DNA of 64,000 bases. Origin: Bathymodiolus brooksi. Taxonomy: Eukaryota; Mollusca; Bivalvia; Mytilida; Modiolidae. A program made the position numbers and the translations under genes. This document shows positions 1 through 10,800 of the stretch, in pieces. The notes under the pieces are model-generated. The model ran no database searches. It saw nothing but the letters and a program-made list of their open reading frames with translations, and was not told the DNA's origin. The stretch is from positions 53,768,036 to 53,832,035 of the forward strand of contig OY804579.1 of NCBI GenBank assembly GCA_963680875.1. Reading direction: 5' to 3'. Every line of letters starts with the position of its first letter. Positions within the stretch are counted from its first letter, which is position 1.

Positions 1-1165
1 ACACCTCTTTCAACAAGGCTCCAACTAATATACACACAAGTCAAGCAAACCTCTCCATCAATATGGCTCAAACTGCTCTACACCTCTGTCAACAAGGCTA
101 AAACTAATCAACACACAAGTCGAACACACCTCTACATCAATAATTCTCAAACTAGTATAGATACAAGTCAAACACACCTGTCAACAAGGCTAAGACTAAT
201 CTACACATAAGCCAAGCACACCTCTCCATCAATAACGCTCAAACTAATCTACACCTTTGTCAACAAGGCTAAAACTAATCTACACACAAGTCGAACACAC
301 CTCTACATCAATAATTCTCAAACTAATCTACACGCAGTTCAAACACATCTCTGTCAGCAAGGCTTAAACTAATATACACAAGTCAAGCACACCTCTCCAT
401 CAATATGGCTCAAACTGCTCTACACACAAGTCAAGTACACCCTCTATCAACAGGGCTCAAATTAAACTATGCACAAATCAAACACACCTCTGTCAACAAG
501 GCTCAACCCAATCTATACACAAATCAAACACACCTCTGTCAACCAGGCTCAACCCAATCTATACTCAAATCAAACACACCTCTGTCAACAAGGCTCAACC
601 CAATCTATGCACAAATCAAACACACCTCTGTCAACAAGGCTCAACCCAATCTATGCACAGATCAAACACACCTCTGTCAACAAGGCTCAACCCAATCTAT
701 GCACAAATCAAACACACCTCTGTCAACAAGGCTCAACCCAATATATACACAAATCAAACACACCTCTGTCAACAAGGCTCAACCCAATCTATGCACAAAT
801 AAAACACACCTCTGTCAACAAGGCTCAACCTAATCCACACCTCTGTCAACAAGGCTCAACCTAATCTACACCTGTCAACAAGGCTAAAGCTAATCTATAC
901 ACAAATCAAACACACCTCTGTCAACAAGGCTCAAACTAATCTACACACAGTCAAGCACACCTCTCTATCAATAAGGCTCAAGCTAATTACACAATAATCA
1001 ACACACTTCTGTCAATAAGGCTCAAGCTAATTACACAATAGTCAAACACACTTCTGTCAATAAGTCTCAAATTAATCTACACACAAATCAAGCACACCCC
1101 TCCATCAGTATGGCTCAAACTAAGCTATGCACAAGTCAAGCATACCTTAAATAAATAAGACTCAA
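1..1165. repeat. 46-bp minisatellite, starts beyond the window edge
   Basis: Units built on CTCTGTCAACAAGGCTCAA followed by CCAATCTATGCACAAATCAA. The array is most regular at 440-830 with a 46-bp period; the ends are degraded, with mixed unit lengths. Because 46 is not a multiple of three, overlapping open frames cycle through three readings of the same unit. These are array artefacts, not proteins. Confidence 0.9.
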
Positions 1166-1779
1166 ACTTAATCAAGTTTGTCTTGTGTGATAATCCAAAA
1201 GGAAACTTAAAAGAGATAACATAAGACATTTTGGTTGCTTTATACAGGCAATTTAGTCAGGTTGTTACTTGATGATAATTTCTCCCGAACAATGTTTACC
1301 AAGCAACTAAAGGATACAGTACAAGTTAAAAATAGTCTGATTTAAGGAGCTTTATAGCTAGTAAGTGGATAATTTAATTTCAGCTCTTTTTCCTTAATGC
1401 TTGATAAAGTGGCCTTATAAAAAGTTTTGTAAAAGGGTTGACTACTGTAGTGTCTGGTGATAGATAATGTTAAGAATTAACTTTTTGATTGAATATAAAA
1501 TTCTTGGCTTCTTGTCATTACTTAGTCGGAAATGCTTTGTTATCAGATGATAACAAAATATTATAATTCTAGAGACTTTTATTAGGCTGCACTTTTAGGC
1601 CATCGTATTCCTCGTTGGCCTATTATTTACAGTGCGTATTTTGTGTTCATAATTATTTGGTCTCCAGATCCCTATTAAAGTCTGATTAGTTGTATAACAT
1701 CAGATTAAATACAAGATTATACTGTATATGATCAGATTAAAGATCATTCAGACATATTGATCTGTGTAGATCACAGTAG
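1166..1779. other. No feature seen
   Basis: AT-rich single-copy-looking sequence between two tandem arrays. I find no exon with PDE similarity, no RNA gene and no clear repeat. Confidence 0.5.
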
Positions 1780-2440
1780 TTAATGCTGAGGCTCAAAATG
1801 GATTGTTGCTGCAATTTTGACAGGAATTATATTGGTACAAATTCATACTTTTTTGGTCATGTCAGAATTTAATGTTAATGCTGAGGGTCAAAATGGATCG
1901 TTGCTACAATTTTGATGGAAAATATATTGGTACAAATTCATACCTTAATATTTTTTTGGGTCATGTCAGAATTTAATGTTAATGCTGAAGGTCAAAATGG
2001 ATCGTTCATGCAATTTTGATGGAAAATTTATCGGTACGAAATTTGTACATATTTTTTGGGTCATGTCAGAATTTAATGTTAATGCTGAGGGTCAAAATGG
2101 ATTGTTGCTACAATTTTGACGGGAAATATAACGGTATAAATTGGTACATATTTTTGTTTTGGTCATGTCAGAATGTACTGTATTAAGTAGTAAGAATATG
2201 TAGATCACAGTAGTTTTTTTTTAATGCTGAGGGTCAAAATGGATTGTTGCTTCAATTTTGACGGAAAATATATCGGTGCAAATTCATACATTTTGTTTTG
2301 GTCATGTCAGAATTTATTGTTAATGCTGAGGGTCAAAATAGATTGTTGCTTCAATTTTGACGGGAAATATATTGATATAAATTCATACCTTTTTTGGTCT
2401 GACATGTCAGAATTTACTATATTATCCTGCAATGACAGCA
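1780..2440. repeat. ~100-bp tandem repeat, six copies
   Basis: The anchor GCTGAGGGTCAAAATGGAT recurs near 1785, 1880, 1984, 2084, 2226 and 2325. Each copy continues with a TTTTGAYGGAAAATAT-type segment and GGTCATGTCAGAATTTA. Copies differ by small indels and point changes, so this is an older array than most others here. Confidence 0.85.
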
Positions 2441-2650
2441 TTTACCGACCAATATAGCCTGCCTAATATTTTTTTTGATATTGGTCAGTTATAAATAGAA
2501 CATTTTTTTATATTGGTCAGTTATAAATAGAACATACAAATGTAAAACGGGGCACATCGGGGGATATTGTTTTCAAATACATACACAAAATTATTTCAAA
2601 TACTTTTATCATCGTCCAGTAAACGTTTATTTACGATTTAAAATTGCAGG

Positions 2651-2806
2651 ATAAATACAATACATGTGCACTGTCGAAGCATATAGGTAAATATGTGTAT
2701 TCGGCGCGAAACGGGGGAAAAGGCTCGGCCAAGCCTCGCCTTTTCCCGCGTTTCTAAGCCTCATACACATATTACCCATATGCTTCGACAGTGCACAAGT
2801 ATTGTA
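2651..2806. repeat. Long near-perfect palindrome (foldback/MITE-like element)
   Basis: The left arm begins ATACAATACATGTGCACTGT and the right arm ends with its near reverse complement (ACAGTGCACAAGTATTGTAT). The arms meet at a GC-rich centre around GGCTCGGCCAAGCC. Each arm is about 75 bases with few mismatches. A 64-aa open frame across it is a by-product. Confidence 0.8.
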
Positions 2807-2814
2807 TATTTAAA

Positions 2815-2996
2815 TACAGTCAAACATGTCTTATGTGACCTTCAAGGAAAAAGTGAAATATGGTCACATAAGGCAGGTGGGCGCTAAATACAGGTTTAAT
2901 TGATATGAAATGCCCTGTGAAGGGAAATGAAAATTAAGGTGACATAATACAAGTTATTGCTTAATAGAGGTGGTCACTAAAGCAGCTTTTACTGTA
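2815..2996. mobile_element. Small TA-flanked MITE (mariner-type termini)
   Basis: Begins TACAGTCAAACATG and ends CAGCTTTTACTGTA, with internal inverted motifs such as TTATGTGACC / GGTCACATAA. Ends with TACAGT/ACTGTA and TA flanks are typical of Tc1/mariner-derived MITEs. It carries no coding capacity. Confidence 0.6.
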
Positions 2997-3119
2997 TTAA
3001 AAATATGTGTTGATAACAAAGTTCATAATCATTAAATCATGGAATATTTTCTGTAGATCAATCAAAAATTATGCAAATTAATTTTTTTCTCATTGATTCA
3101 TATACAATTAATGACTTTT

Positions 3120-3245
3120 AATGAGGTGGATACAAGGATTTATTAAGCCAAGAATATTATATTTAACGAGGCTCCTTAGGGCCGAGGTAAATATATTATT
3201 CTTGGGTTAATAAATCCTGGTATCCATCGAATTGAAAATCATTAT
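3120..3245. repeat. Second palindromic element
   Basis: The left arm reads GGATACAAGGATTTATTAA then AAGAATATTATATTTA. The right arm reads TAAATATATTATTCTTGG then TTAATAAATCCTGGTATCC. The centre is GC-rich (CGAGGCTCCTTAGGGCCGAG). Its plan resembles the palindrome at 2651-2806, but the sequence differs. Confidence 0.7.
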
Positions 3246-3630
3246 TTGTTTTATTATATGACACATTTTATATGTTTCTTTCACCCTTAAAATAAGCTTT
3301 GATCACGACATTTTCTTTTGTTTACCTTGTTGGAATGTTATATTCACCTTGTGTGACGTCACATGAGGTGATTATAATCTTTTATCAAAGATCGTTACTA
3401 GGGACGTCAGCCAATCAGAAAAAGACATTATCTGAAGTCATATAATAATGTATATTATTGCTCAATATTTCCCCCCATTGTTTAATTAGAAAAAACAATA
3501 TTGATTTCGTGTATAAGAACAAGCACTTGTGTGTTGTAATTGATTCTTAGACAAATTGATATTTGTACGTGAATTCTTAAAATGAATGCCGAATATTAAA
3601 TATTTGTATAATTTTCTACACAAAGATATA
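3246..3630. other. Non-coding; contains a palindromic CRE-like TGACGTCA
   Basis: TTATTATATGAC near 3253 and its inverse GTCATATAATAA near 3436 suggest a degraded inverted-repeat element. Between them, TGACGTCA at 3354-3361 sits in a larger imperfect palindrome with CACCT / AGGTG arms. No coding sequence is seen. Confidence 0.4.
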
Positions 3631-3799
3631 TACAGGCAAACCTGCCCATGCGGTCACCTCTATTAAAAGGTCTTGTACTTTTCCTTGTCCTTTCATAGAA
3701 AATTTCATATGAATTGAACCTCTTTTAAGAGGTTACCTGTCTTAAAAGACCACTTTTTCTTTGTTCTAAAGGTGACCTCTTAATACAGGTTTGTCTGTA
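3631..3799. mobile_element. 169-bp MITE, TIR TACAGGCAAACCTG
   Basis: Begins TACAGGCAAACCTGCCCATG and ends with the inverse CAGGTTTGTCTGTA. The interior is itself palindromic (ACCTCTATTAAAAGGTC and GACCTCTTAATACAGG). A second copy of the same element lies at 50251-50416. TA at both ends fits mariner-type target duplication. Confidence 0.75.
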
Positions 3800-4553
3800 T
3801 TTGTATAATTTTCTACATAAAGATATAATTATATGTTGAGAATTTTTGATGTGCTATAATTTTATTACCGGTATAAAGGTGAGATGAAAATAATCTCTAA
3901 AATTCGATATAATTGCTAAATAGGACCTTGTCAATTTAGTGTACATCCTTGCAGGATAGTCAAGCGCTATAATTTTTTAAATGGGTTTTCTATGTCGTAA
4001 CTATAAGTGATTTCATCCATTGATGTATAAATTATGTTTCAATACTGTGTTTGGTCAATTGGATATGAAAAGCTTTCAGAATATCATGTGTTATTGTATA
4101 GGAAGATGGCCTTCATTATAGCTTGCATAGCAGGACTTTGACTCACCTGACTTTTATTAGATTTTGTAATAAAGATTAGTTTTGTACTACTATACAATGA
4201 CTTCCATATTCTTATTGAACTTTCATATGATGGCATTAGAGGATTAATGTGAGGGAATTGTTACATACATTCAGATCAGATGATGACTTAAGAGGGTGTA
4301 TAAGAAAGGATTCTTACATAAATTCAGATCAGATGATGATATCAAGTTCTAATTCTTAAGGGGATGGATAGGAGAGGGCCCTTAATAAACTAAAGATTGA
4401 CAATGTAGTTGGTTCTAATTTTTCCAGGATGAACAAGAGAGAATTTCTTATTTGATTACAGATTGACAGTGATATTGATCTTATGTTTTAGAGAGTCAAC
4501 AGGAGAGAGATTTTAGGAATCAAGAAATCCAAAACTGGGCACTGATCTTTACC
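3800..4553. other. No gene seen
   Basis: AT-rich sequence. A short motif, ATTCAGATCAGATGATGA, recurs near 4270 and 4323, suggesting a decayed local duplication of about 55 bases. Nothing else is recognised. Confidence 0.45.
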
Positions 4554-4782
4554 GGGGGGCCATCGTGGTCGTGATAGTATGGTAGTTGGATTTACGACTA
4601 CCAATGCAATAAGTTGTGAGTTTGAATCCCACTCAGGCGAGTACTTGATACAACATTATGTGATTAAGTTTTTCAGTGACTTGCCACAGGTTGATGGTTT
4701 TCTCTGGGCACTCCGGTTTCCTCCACCAATAAAACTGACTGCCACGATATAACAGAAATATTGTTGAAAGTGGAGTTAAACA
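4554..4782 (+). mobile_element. tRNA-derived V-type SINE, copy 1
   Basis: Starts GGGGGGCCATCGTGGTCGTG, with a GTAGTTGGATTTACGACTAC hairpin and a B-box-like GAGTTTGAATCCC. It then has the V-SINE-type core GGTTTTCTCTGGGCACTCCG and ends with GAAATATTGTTGAAAGTGG plus a GTTAAAC tail. This is the reference for the related copies listed below; the RUDI-like assignment is an inference. Confidence 0.75.
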
Positions 4783-5374
4783 AAATTACCCTGACCTTTA
4801 CCTAATTGTGGGTGAAAAGAGATATTATTTATAATAGCTAATTGATTGCCTTGACCACCAATCCACAACACCTCTTTAGGGTCGGGTATGATAATATAAT
4901 CATTCAAAACTGAATAACATTAAGACTTTTAAAAGATCTTTTACGCATGTTAACATATATCAAAGTCAAACAGAAATATTTTTCATCACAGTTTGTAGCA
5001 TTCATCTTACAGCTTCTGATTACATTCTTGGTATTTTCAAACTTTTTATACTGCATTATTGCCTAAATGTCCTCTTGAATATATCTTGTCTTGAAGTGGT
5101 GATAGATTGACATAAGTTTCCAACTTGTTTCCGAATCCACATTTTGCAATGATTGTATCATTTATGGTTTTTCTATAACAAATATTGCTTAAACCAATAT
5201 ATTTTAACAACAAAGCAGTGCATTTCGTGTAGTAACAATTTACCTTATTTCAAACCAGAAACAGTTCAATGATCTTGTCTTGTCTGTGTTCATACTTAAC
5301 AAAATGGATAAGTTAACAGATTTTATCATATTTATTTTAACATGTAATTGATAGATGAATATTGACCCTTTTAA
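4783..5374. other. No feature seen
   Basis: AT-rich spacer before the 48-bp array. No exon or repeat is recognised. Confidence 0.45.
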
Positions 5375-6700
5375 CAGAGATGCTTGCAACTCATCTAGGT
5401 GATTCCTGGACTTGTCATTTGTGTTTGTGACTTGCAACTCATCTAGGTGATTCCTGGACTTGTCATTTGTGTTTGGAACTTGCAACTCTAGGTGAGTCCT
5501 GGACTTGTTATTTGTGTTTGGGACTTGCAACTCTAGATGAGTCCTGGACTTGTTATTTGTGCTTGGGACTTGCAACTCTAGGTGATTCCTGGACTTGTTA
5601 TTTGTGTTTGGGACTTGCAACTCATCTAGGTGAGTCCTGGACTTGTTATTTGTGTTTGGGACTTGAGACTCATCTAGGTGAGTCCTGGACTTGTTATTTG
5701 TGTTTGGGACTTGCAACTCATCTAGGTGAGTCCTGGACTTATTATTTGTGTTTGGGACTTGCAACTCATCTAGGTGAGTCCTGGACTTGTTATTTGTGTT
5801 TGGGACTTGAGACTCATCTAGGTGAGTCCTGGACTTGTTATTTGTGTTTGGGACTTGCAACTCATCTAGGTGAGTCCTGGACTTGTTATTTGTGTTTGGG
5901 ACTTGCAACTCTAGGTGATTCCTGGACTTGTTATTTGTGTTTGGGACTTGCAACTCATCTAGGTGATTCCTGGACTTGTTATTTGTGTTTGGGACTTGAG
6001 ACTCATCTAGGTGATTCCTGGACTTGTTATTTGTGTTTGGGACTTGCAACTCATCTAGGTGATTCCTGGACTTGTTATTTGTGTTTGGAACTTGCAACTC
6101 TAGGTGATTCCTGGACTTGTTATTTGTGTTTGGGACTTGCAACTCATCTAGGTGGGTCCTGGACTTGTTATTTGTGTTTGGAACTTGCAACTCTAGGTGA
6201 TTCCTGGACTTGTTATTTGTGTTTGGGACTTGCAACTCATCTAGGTGGGTCCTGGACTTGTTATTTGTGTTTGGAACTTGCAACTCTAGGTGATTCCTGG
6301 ACTTGTTATTTGTGTTTGGGACTTGCAACTCATCTAGGTGATTCCTGGACTTGTTATTTGTGTTTGGGACTTGCAACTCATCTAGGTGATTCCTGGACTT
6401 GTTATTTGTGTTTGGGACTTGCAACTCTAGGTGATTTATGGACTTGTTATTTGTGTTTGGGACTTGCAACTCATCTAGGTGATTCCTGGACTTGTTATTT
6501 GTGCTTAGGACTTGCAACTCTAGGTGATTCCTGGACTTGTTATTTGTGTTTAGGACTTGCAACTCATCTAGGTGATTCCTGGACTTGTTATTTGTGTTTG
6601 GGACTTGAGACTCATCTAGGTGATTCCTGGACTTGTTATTTGTGTTTGGGACTTGAAACTCATCTAGGTGAGTCCTGTATTCGTCATTTGTGTTTGGGAC
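5375..6700. repeat. 48/45-bp minisatellite, about 28 units, with AGGTGAGT motif
   Basis: Unit CTTGCAACTCATCTAGGTGA then TTCCTGGACTTGTTATTTGTGTTTGGGA. A 45-bp variant lacks three bases (CAACTCTAGG). Both lengths are multiples of three and carry no stops, so both strands stay open for more than 400 codons; these frames are artefacts. Many units read CTAG|GTGAGTCC, a good match to a 5' splice consensus, others GTGATTCC. It lies upstream of PDE exon A, presumably in the preceding intron. Confidence 0.92.
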
Positions 6701-7403
6701 TCAAAATTTTTACAAAAAATGCACTAGTGGAACTCATGACTTTTTGGTTAGACTCATCAATATTTTCTCCTAGAAGGATCTCTACCTTTAGTATAGCCAA
6801 TACATTAGCAATGACCTATTTGTTAGCCCAGTTATCTAGTTCACACACTACACTTCCTGAATTTAAAGGGAGTAACTGTTTTATAAACATGACATGTTAA
6901 TTGTCACCATATTTAGAAATTGTGATAACAATTTTATTTTGGTACATTTTTATTTTATAAATATTAGACCATAGACATGACAAATAAATGTCAACATACA
7001 ACCTACGTTTGTGTACATATACTCCTACTAATTATTTGGAATATTTTGATAGGTGCATTGAGTCTAAATGATTCTGTTGGTACCAAATATATTTATGACC
7101 TTTGTATTGACATTTGGACTCATGTTCCAATTTATTTTTTACATGTTCTGAGTTCCGTGTTGTGATGTCCGTAACGATTTCTGCATAAAAACTATGTTCG
7201 GTTCGTCTTTACCTCCAGTTGTTTGTAGGAGGACTCGTGTCTTGTTTACGTTATTTGTGTTTGTTTGCATATAGTGGTGTCCAACACAGATTGTGTTGTG
7301 TTTTTGTTTATGTTCTTTCTTTGTCTTCTGTACCATATGTTGCCAGTTTCTCTGGATTGTCCATTTTTGATTATCCCTTCGGTGTTCTCTAAGTTTTTTT
7401 TGT
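6701..7403. other. No feature seen
   Basis: Spacer between the 48-bp array and a MITE. Short open frames on both strands have no recognisable content. Confidence 0.45.
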
Positions 7404-7624
7404 AACAGTGAAACCTGTTCAAACCAAACCTTGAATAATCTGGATTTCTGAAAATAAACCGAACCTTAATTAAACCAGAATTCTGTTTAAGCCAAACTTT
7501 TAATAAAGTTCCAATATACCGTAGGAAATATTTGTTAATTTAACCTTCATAGACTGAACGCCTGTCTATTATGAACACAAAAGCTGGTCCCAAAGAAGTT
7601 CAATTTAGACAGGTTTCACAGTAC
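7404..7624. mobile_element. MITE with CAGTGAAACCTGT termini
   Basis: Begins CAGTGAAACCTGTTCAAACC and ends TTTAGACAGGTTTCACAGTA, an inverted pair. The interior repeats AAACC/CCGAACC motifs. Size and ends fit a mariner-derived MITE. It ends about 100 bases before PDE exon A. Confidence 0.6.
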
Positions 7625-7720
7625 TAATTATTCAAAGGTCTGACTATTAAGATAGTATTAAACAGTGATTTTAAATCTTACAGTTATCTGTGGTATAAAG
7701 CTATATTTTCTTTATTTCAG

Positions 7721-7864
7721 GCCTTTGCAATATTTTGTGGTATGGGTATAGACAACACACAGATGTATGAAAAAGTGATGAGAGCTGTTGCTAAGCAACA
7801 AGTGGCCCTTGAATGTTTATCCTATCATGCTTCAGCACCAGCAGATGATGCAAAGAGGTTAAAG
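7721..7864 (+). CDS. PDE5-like: PDE exon A: end of GAF-B and linker to catalytic domain
   Basis: 144 bp, 48 codons, phase 0 at both ends. The acceptor is TTTATTTCAG and the donor AAAG|GTTGGT. The product starts [17 protein letters not shown], matching the conserved end of the GAF-B domain and the long linker helix that runs into the catalytic domain in PDE5/6/11. It continues [16 protein letters not shown]. The exon has no start codon of its own: in the family this segment sits several hundred residues into the protein, so the gene's 5' exons are missing from the window. Confidence 0.92.
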
Positions 7865-10800
7865 GTTGGTGATTATTCCTACAATTTATAGAAATCTTTC
7901 TTTGTACAAGAAAAGTAGAATTAAAATCAGATTTTAAAGGTGTAACATTCAGGTGACCAATTGGCTGATGTGACCCTTTAGAATTGTTAGGACTTCTGCC
8001 CCATTAAGCTTCTAGAAATAGACTTTTTGTACATTTCTGATTTGATTCTAAAATTATATGTTTTTACAAGAGTTACTTCCCTTATGGCAGGCAATATGGT
8101 ACACGGTCTAGCAAGAGCAAGGAAAAGGACATCAAATTTGGGAATTTGAGTGTAATTTTCTGATAATTTGTAGATATTTGAACTTTGTAAAAAAAATCTG
8201 AGGATAATTTTATAGCAAATAATAAATTCACAAGTTGTTACAACATTAAATTTTGAACAGATAATGGGGGAAAATATCTTATTTTCATTGAAATATGCAT
8301 TAAATGGGATATTTTCACCCACCCCAACTCCTGTAAAAAGTATCATTTTAGAATCCAAGTCAGAAATATGCAAATGATTTATTGTAAGGAACACTTTTTT
8401 GTTTCATTTTAAAGCAAACCTGGGATTTCTTGGGAAATCCTGTTCTAATACCATCTTGCCATTTCCTGAAACAGTCTTGAAAAAAAAATCCAAGGATATC
8501 CCAAGATTTTTTGCAAGGGAAGATACTAATATTCATTTAGTTCATCAAGTTTACATTTCTATATATTTAACGTCCTGACTGGTGATTGACTCCAACGGCG
8601 GAGGACATTTGAGCGAAATGACAACCCAAAAGAGCGAAAAAAAGTGGACATTTGAGCGAAAGAAAAACAACCCAAAAGAGCAAAATCTAAAAAACCAGAT
8701 GGACATTTGAGCGAAAGAAAAATAATCCAAAAGAGCGAAATCTAATAAACCAGATGGACATTTGAGTGAAAAAAAAAGACTTTTGAACAAAATGTTATGT
8801 ACTAGTACCTCTTCCGTTAGCCAGAATTATGTCTGTTGCCCCCTGCTCACCATGGGGAGGTGGAAGTAGGATTTTGAGCAGGATCTATATAATTTAATTT
8901 ATTTAATATTACATGTTATTAAAAACATTATAAAAAACACTATAAAAAATTAAAACCGTCCATAAAACAGATCTGTTCATAATTCTAGTCACATCTAGTG
9001 AATTCAAATGTCTGTTCTCGCCTGATATTTGTATCCAAGTGTCCGAGTGTACTTTTCTCTGGTAATTGTACCACTTACATATTGATGTGTAGGTCAATTA
9101 AATTCTGTTCTTTTTCCTTGTCAACCGTTGAAAGAGGTACCAGTGTTGGACCAGCATCAGTTCGTACTCTAGCTTTGCATCCCTTTGCTGAACATCTCCA
9201 GGAAAGATCTCCCGATTTAGTTTCCACATCCAATCTGTATCGGAAACCTTCACATAAGATAGACTTGTGTCCTTTATTTGTCTCCATAACAGTTACTTCC
9301 ATCTTGACATATAACAATCGTATGAGTTGAACATTTCTGTGTAGCTGAACAGAGTTCAGTCATGGTAAAGAAATGTTTTTGTCCCTAGCAAAAATGACTA
9401 TTTACCGTAAAAACCCGAGAACACATTGTATGAACTTATATATTGTTTCTGATTTCTTAAATATTTCTATTTTTTTCTTATATTTATCTATGACTTTTTA
9501 TATTTTAATATGATTTATTTTAATTTCATATCTGAAAATATCATAAGATATGATGAAATGAAATTCGCTCAATGTCCTACTAAAATCTCAGGTAAATGAA
9601 AAATAGTTTTCGCTCAAATGTCCACCTGAAAAAAAAATATTTTCGCTCAAATGTCCTATGCCCGACTCCAAACTACTGGTATTGAATTTCTTTTTTATTC
9701 AAACAAGTGTTGCCTGAAGGCAAGTGTGGACACAGAAATGTGCTGTCAAAAGGCAAATGTGGATGTCAATATTTCATATTGTCTTTTGCAAAGGTCACAT
9801 ATTATAGATAATTTTGTTTGATATTTTTTGGAGAGGATATATATAGGCATGTCCTGCTATCCAATGCAATTCATTTATTGAATAAAATATTCTTTAAATT
9901 AAATATTTTTGTGCAAATACATGTAGCTGACAGTTGAAATACTGTTTGTGAATAGGCATCATTGGAAAGTTTGCACTCCTTTGACATTGTACATTTTAAG
10001 CATTTTTATTTTAGTGTGCGATATTATCTGTGTTTGAATCTGCAACACTTCCGTTTGCATTTGGGACTCATCAGTAGGCAATGCAAGTGGAATGTGCAGG
10101 AGTTAATCATAAAAAATAACAACCATAAATACTTACTTTGGAATATAATCACAGATTTAACATATTTATAAGCCTAGACTCCCAAGGCCCTGTTGACAAA
10201 ATAAAAAAATTGTAAATATTTAATGGAAAAAGTTGATAGACTATTTAAATAGAAATTATTGTTGGAAAATAAGACATTGTTTTTTATGCAATATAACATG
10301 AAAAAATATTTAAAAGAATAAAAGTTTTGAATTTAGAAGTCAGTTTGGCCTTGTGAGTTTCGTCCCCTTTAAATTAGAGTGGTAAAAGTAAAAGAGTAGG
10401 AAGAACTAATTGTATGTAACATAAAAATTGAATTTAAGTCATGAAAGTGGTTTTAAGAGGTGAAATTATGAATATTTGCATAGATCTTATTTTACTTGAA
10501 GGGTATTGTATGGGTATTTATCTGAATAAATGGTCAGGAGAGCTACAACTTGAAATAAAAGAAGGATGTGTCCATGGTCTACTTAATAAAGGCATATCAT
10601 AAATTTTACAATTTTGTACTTCATAAAGGGCATAACTCAGAAATATCAAAAGTGAAATTGATCAAAATCGAACTTGACCTGCCCTTAGTTATTCTTAACA
10701 AAATATCCAAATTTGGTTTTGATTTGGTTGAGTGACAGTCAAGTTATTGAACAGAAACCATAAATTTTATAATTTGGTACTTCATAAAGGGACACAACTC

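Larger units (their letters stand above)
8585..9665 (-). mobile_element. Mutator-like (MULE) element remnant with FLYWCH zinc finger
   Basis: Bounded by GGACATTTGAGCGAAA (from about 8604) and inverted TTTCGCTCAAATGTCC copies (about 9618 and 9642). The only coding segment is the minus-strand FLYWCH frame at 9075-9317. No transposase DDE region fits in the remaining 500 bases. FLYWCH domains are a known N-terminal part of many animal MULE transposases, so this is probably a deleted, non-autonomous copy. The orientation follows the FLYWCH frame. Confidence 0.6.

Noticed and set aside
5240..6900. 440-codon minus-strand and 477-codon plus-strand frames over the 48/45-bp array
   Set aside because: Same cause: unit lengths divisible by three keep both strands open. 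There is no conserved domain, and the array is intronic or upstream of exon A.
1..7720. Upstream PDE exons (GAF domains)
   Set aside because: I looked for the expected GAF-B coding just before exon A and found no splice-bounded segment with family similarity; they are presumably outside the window.
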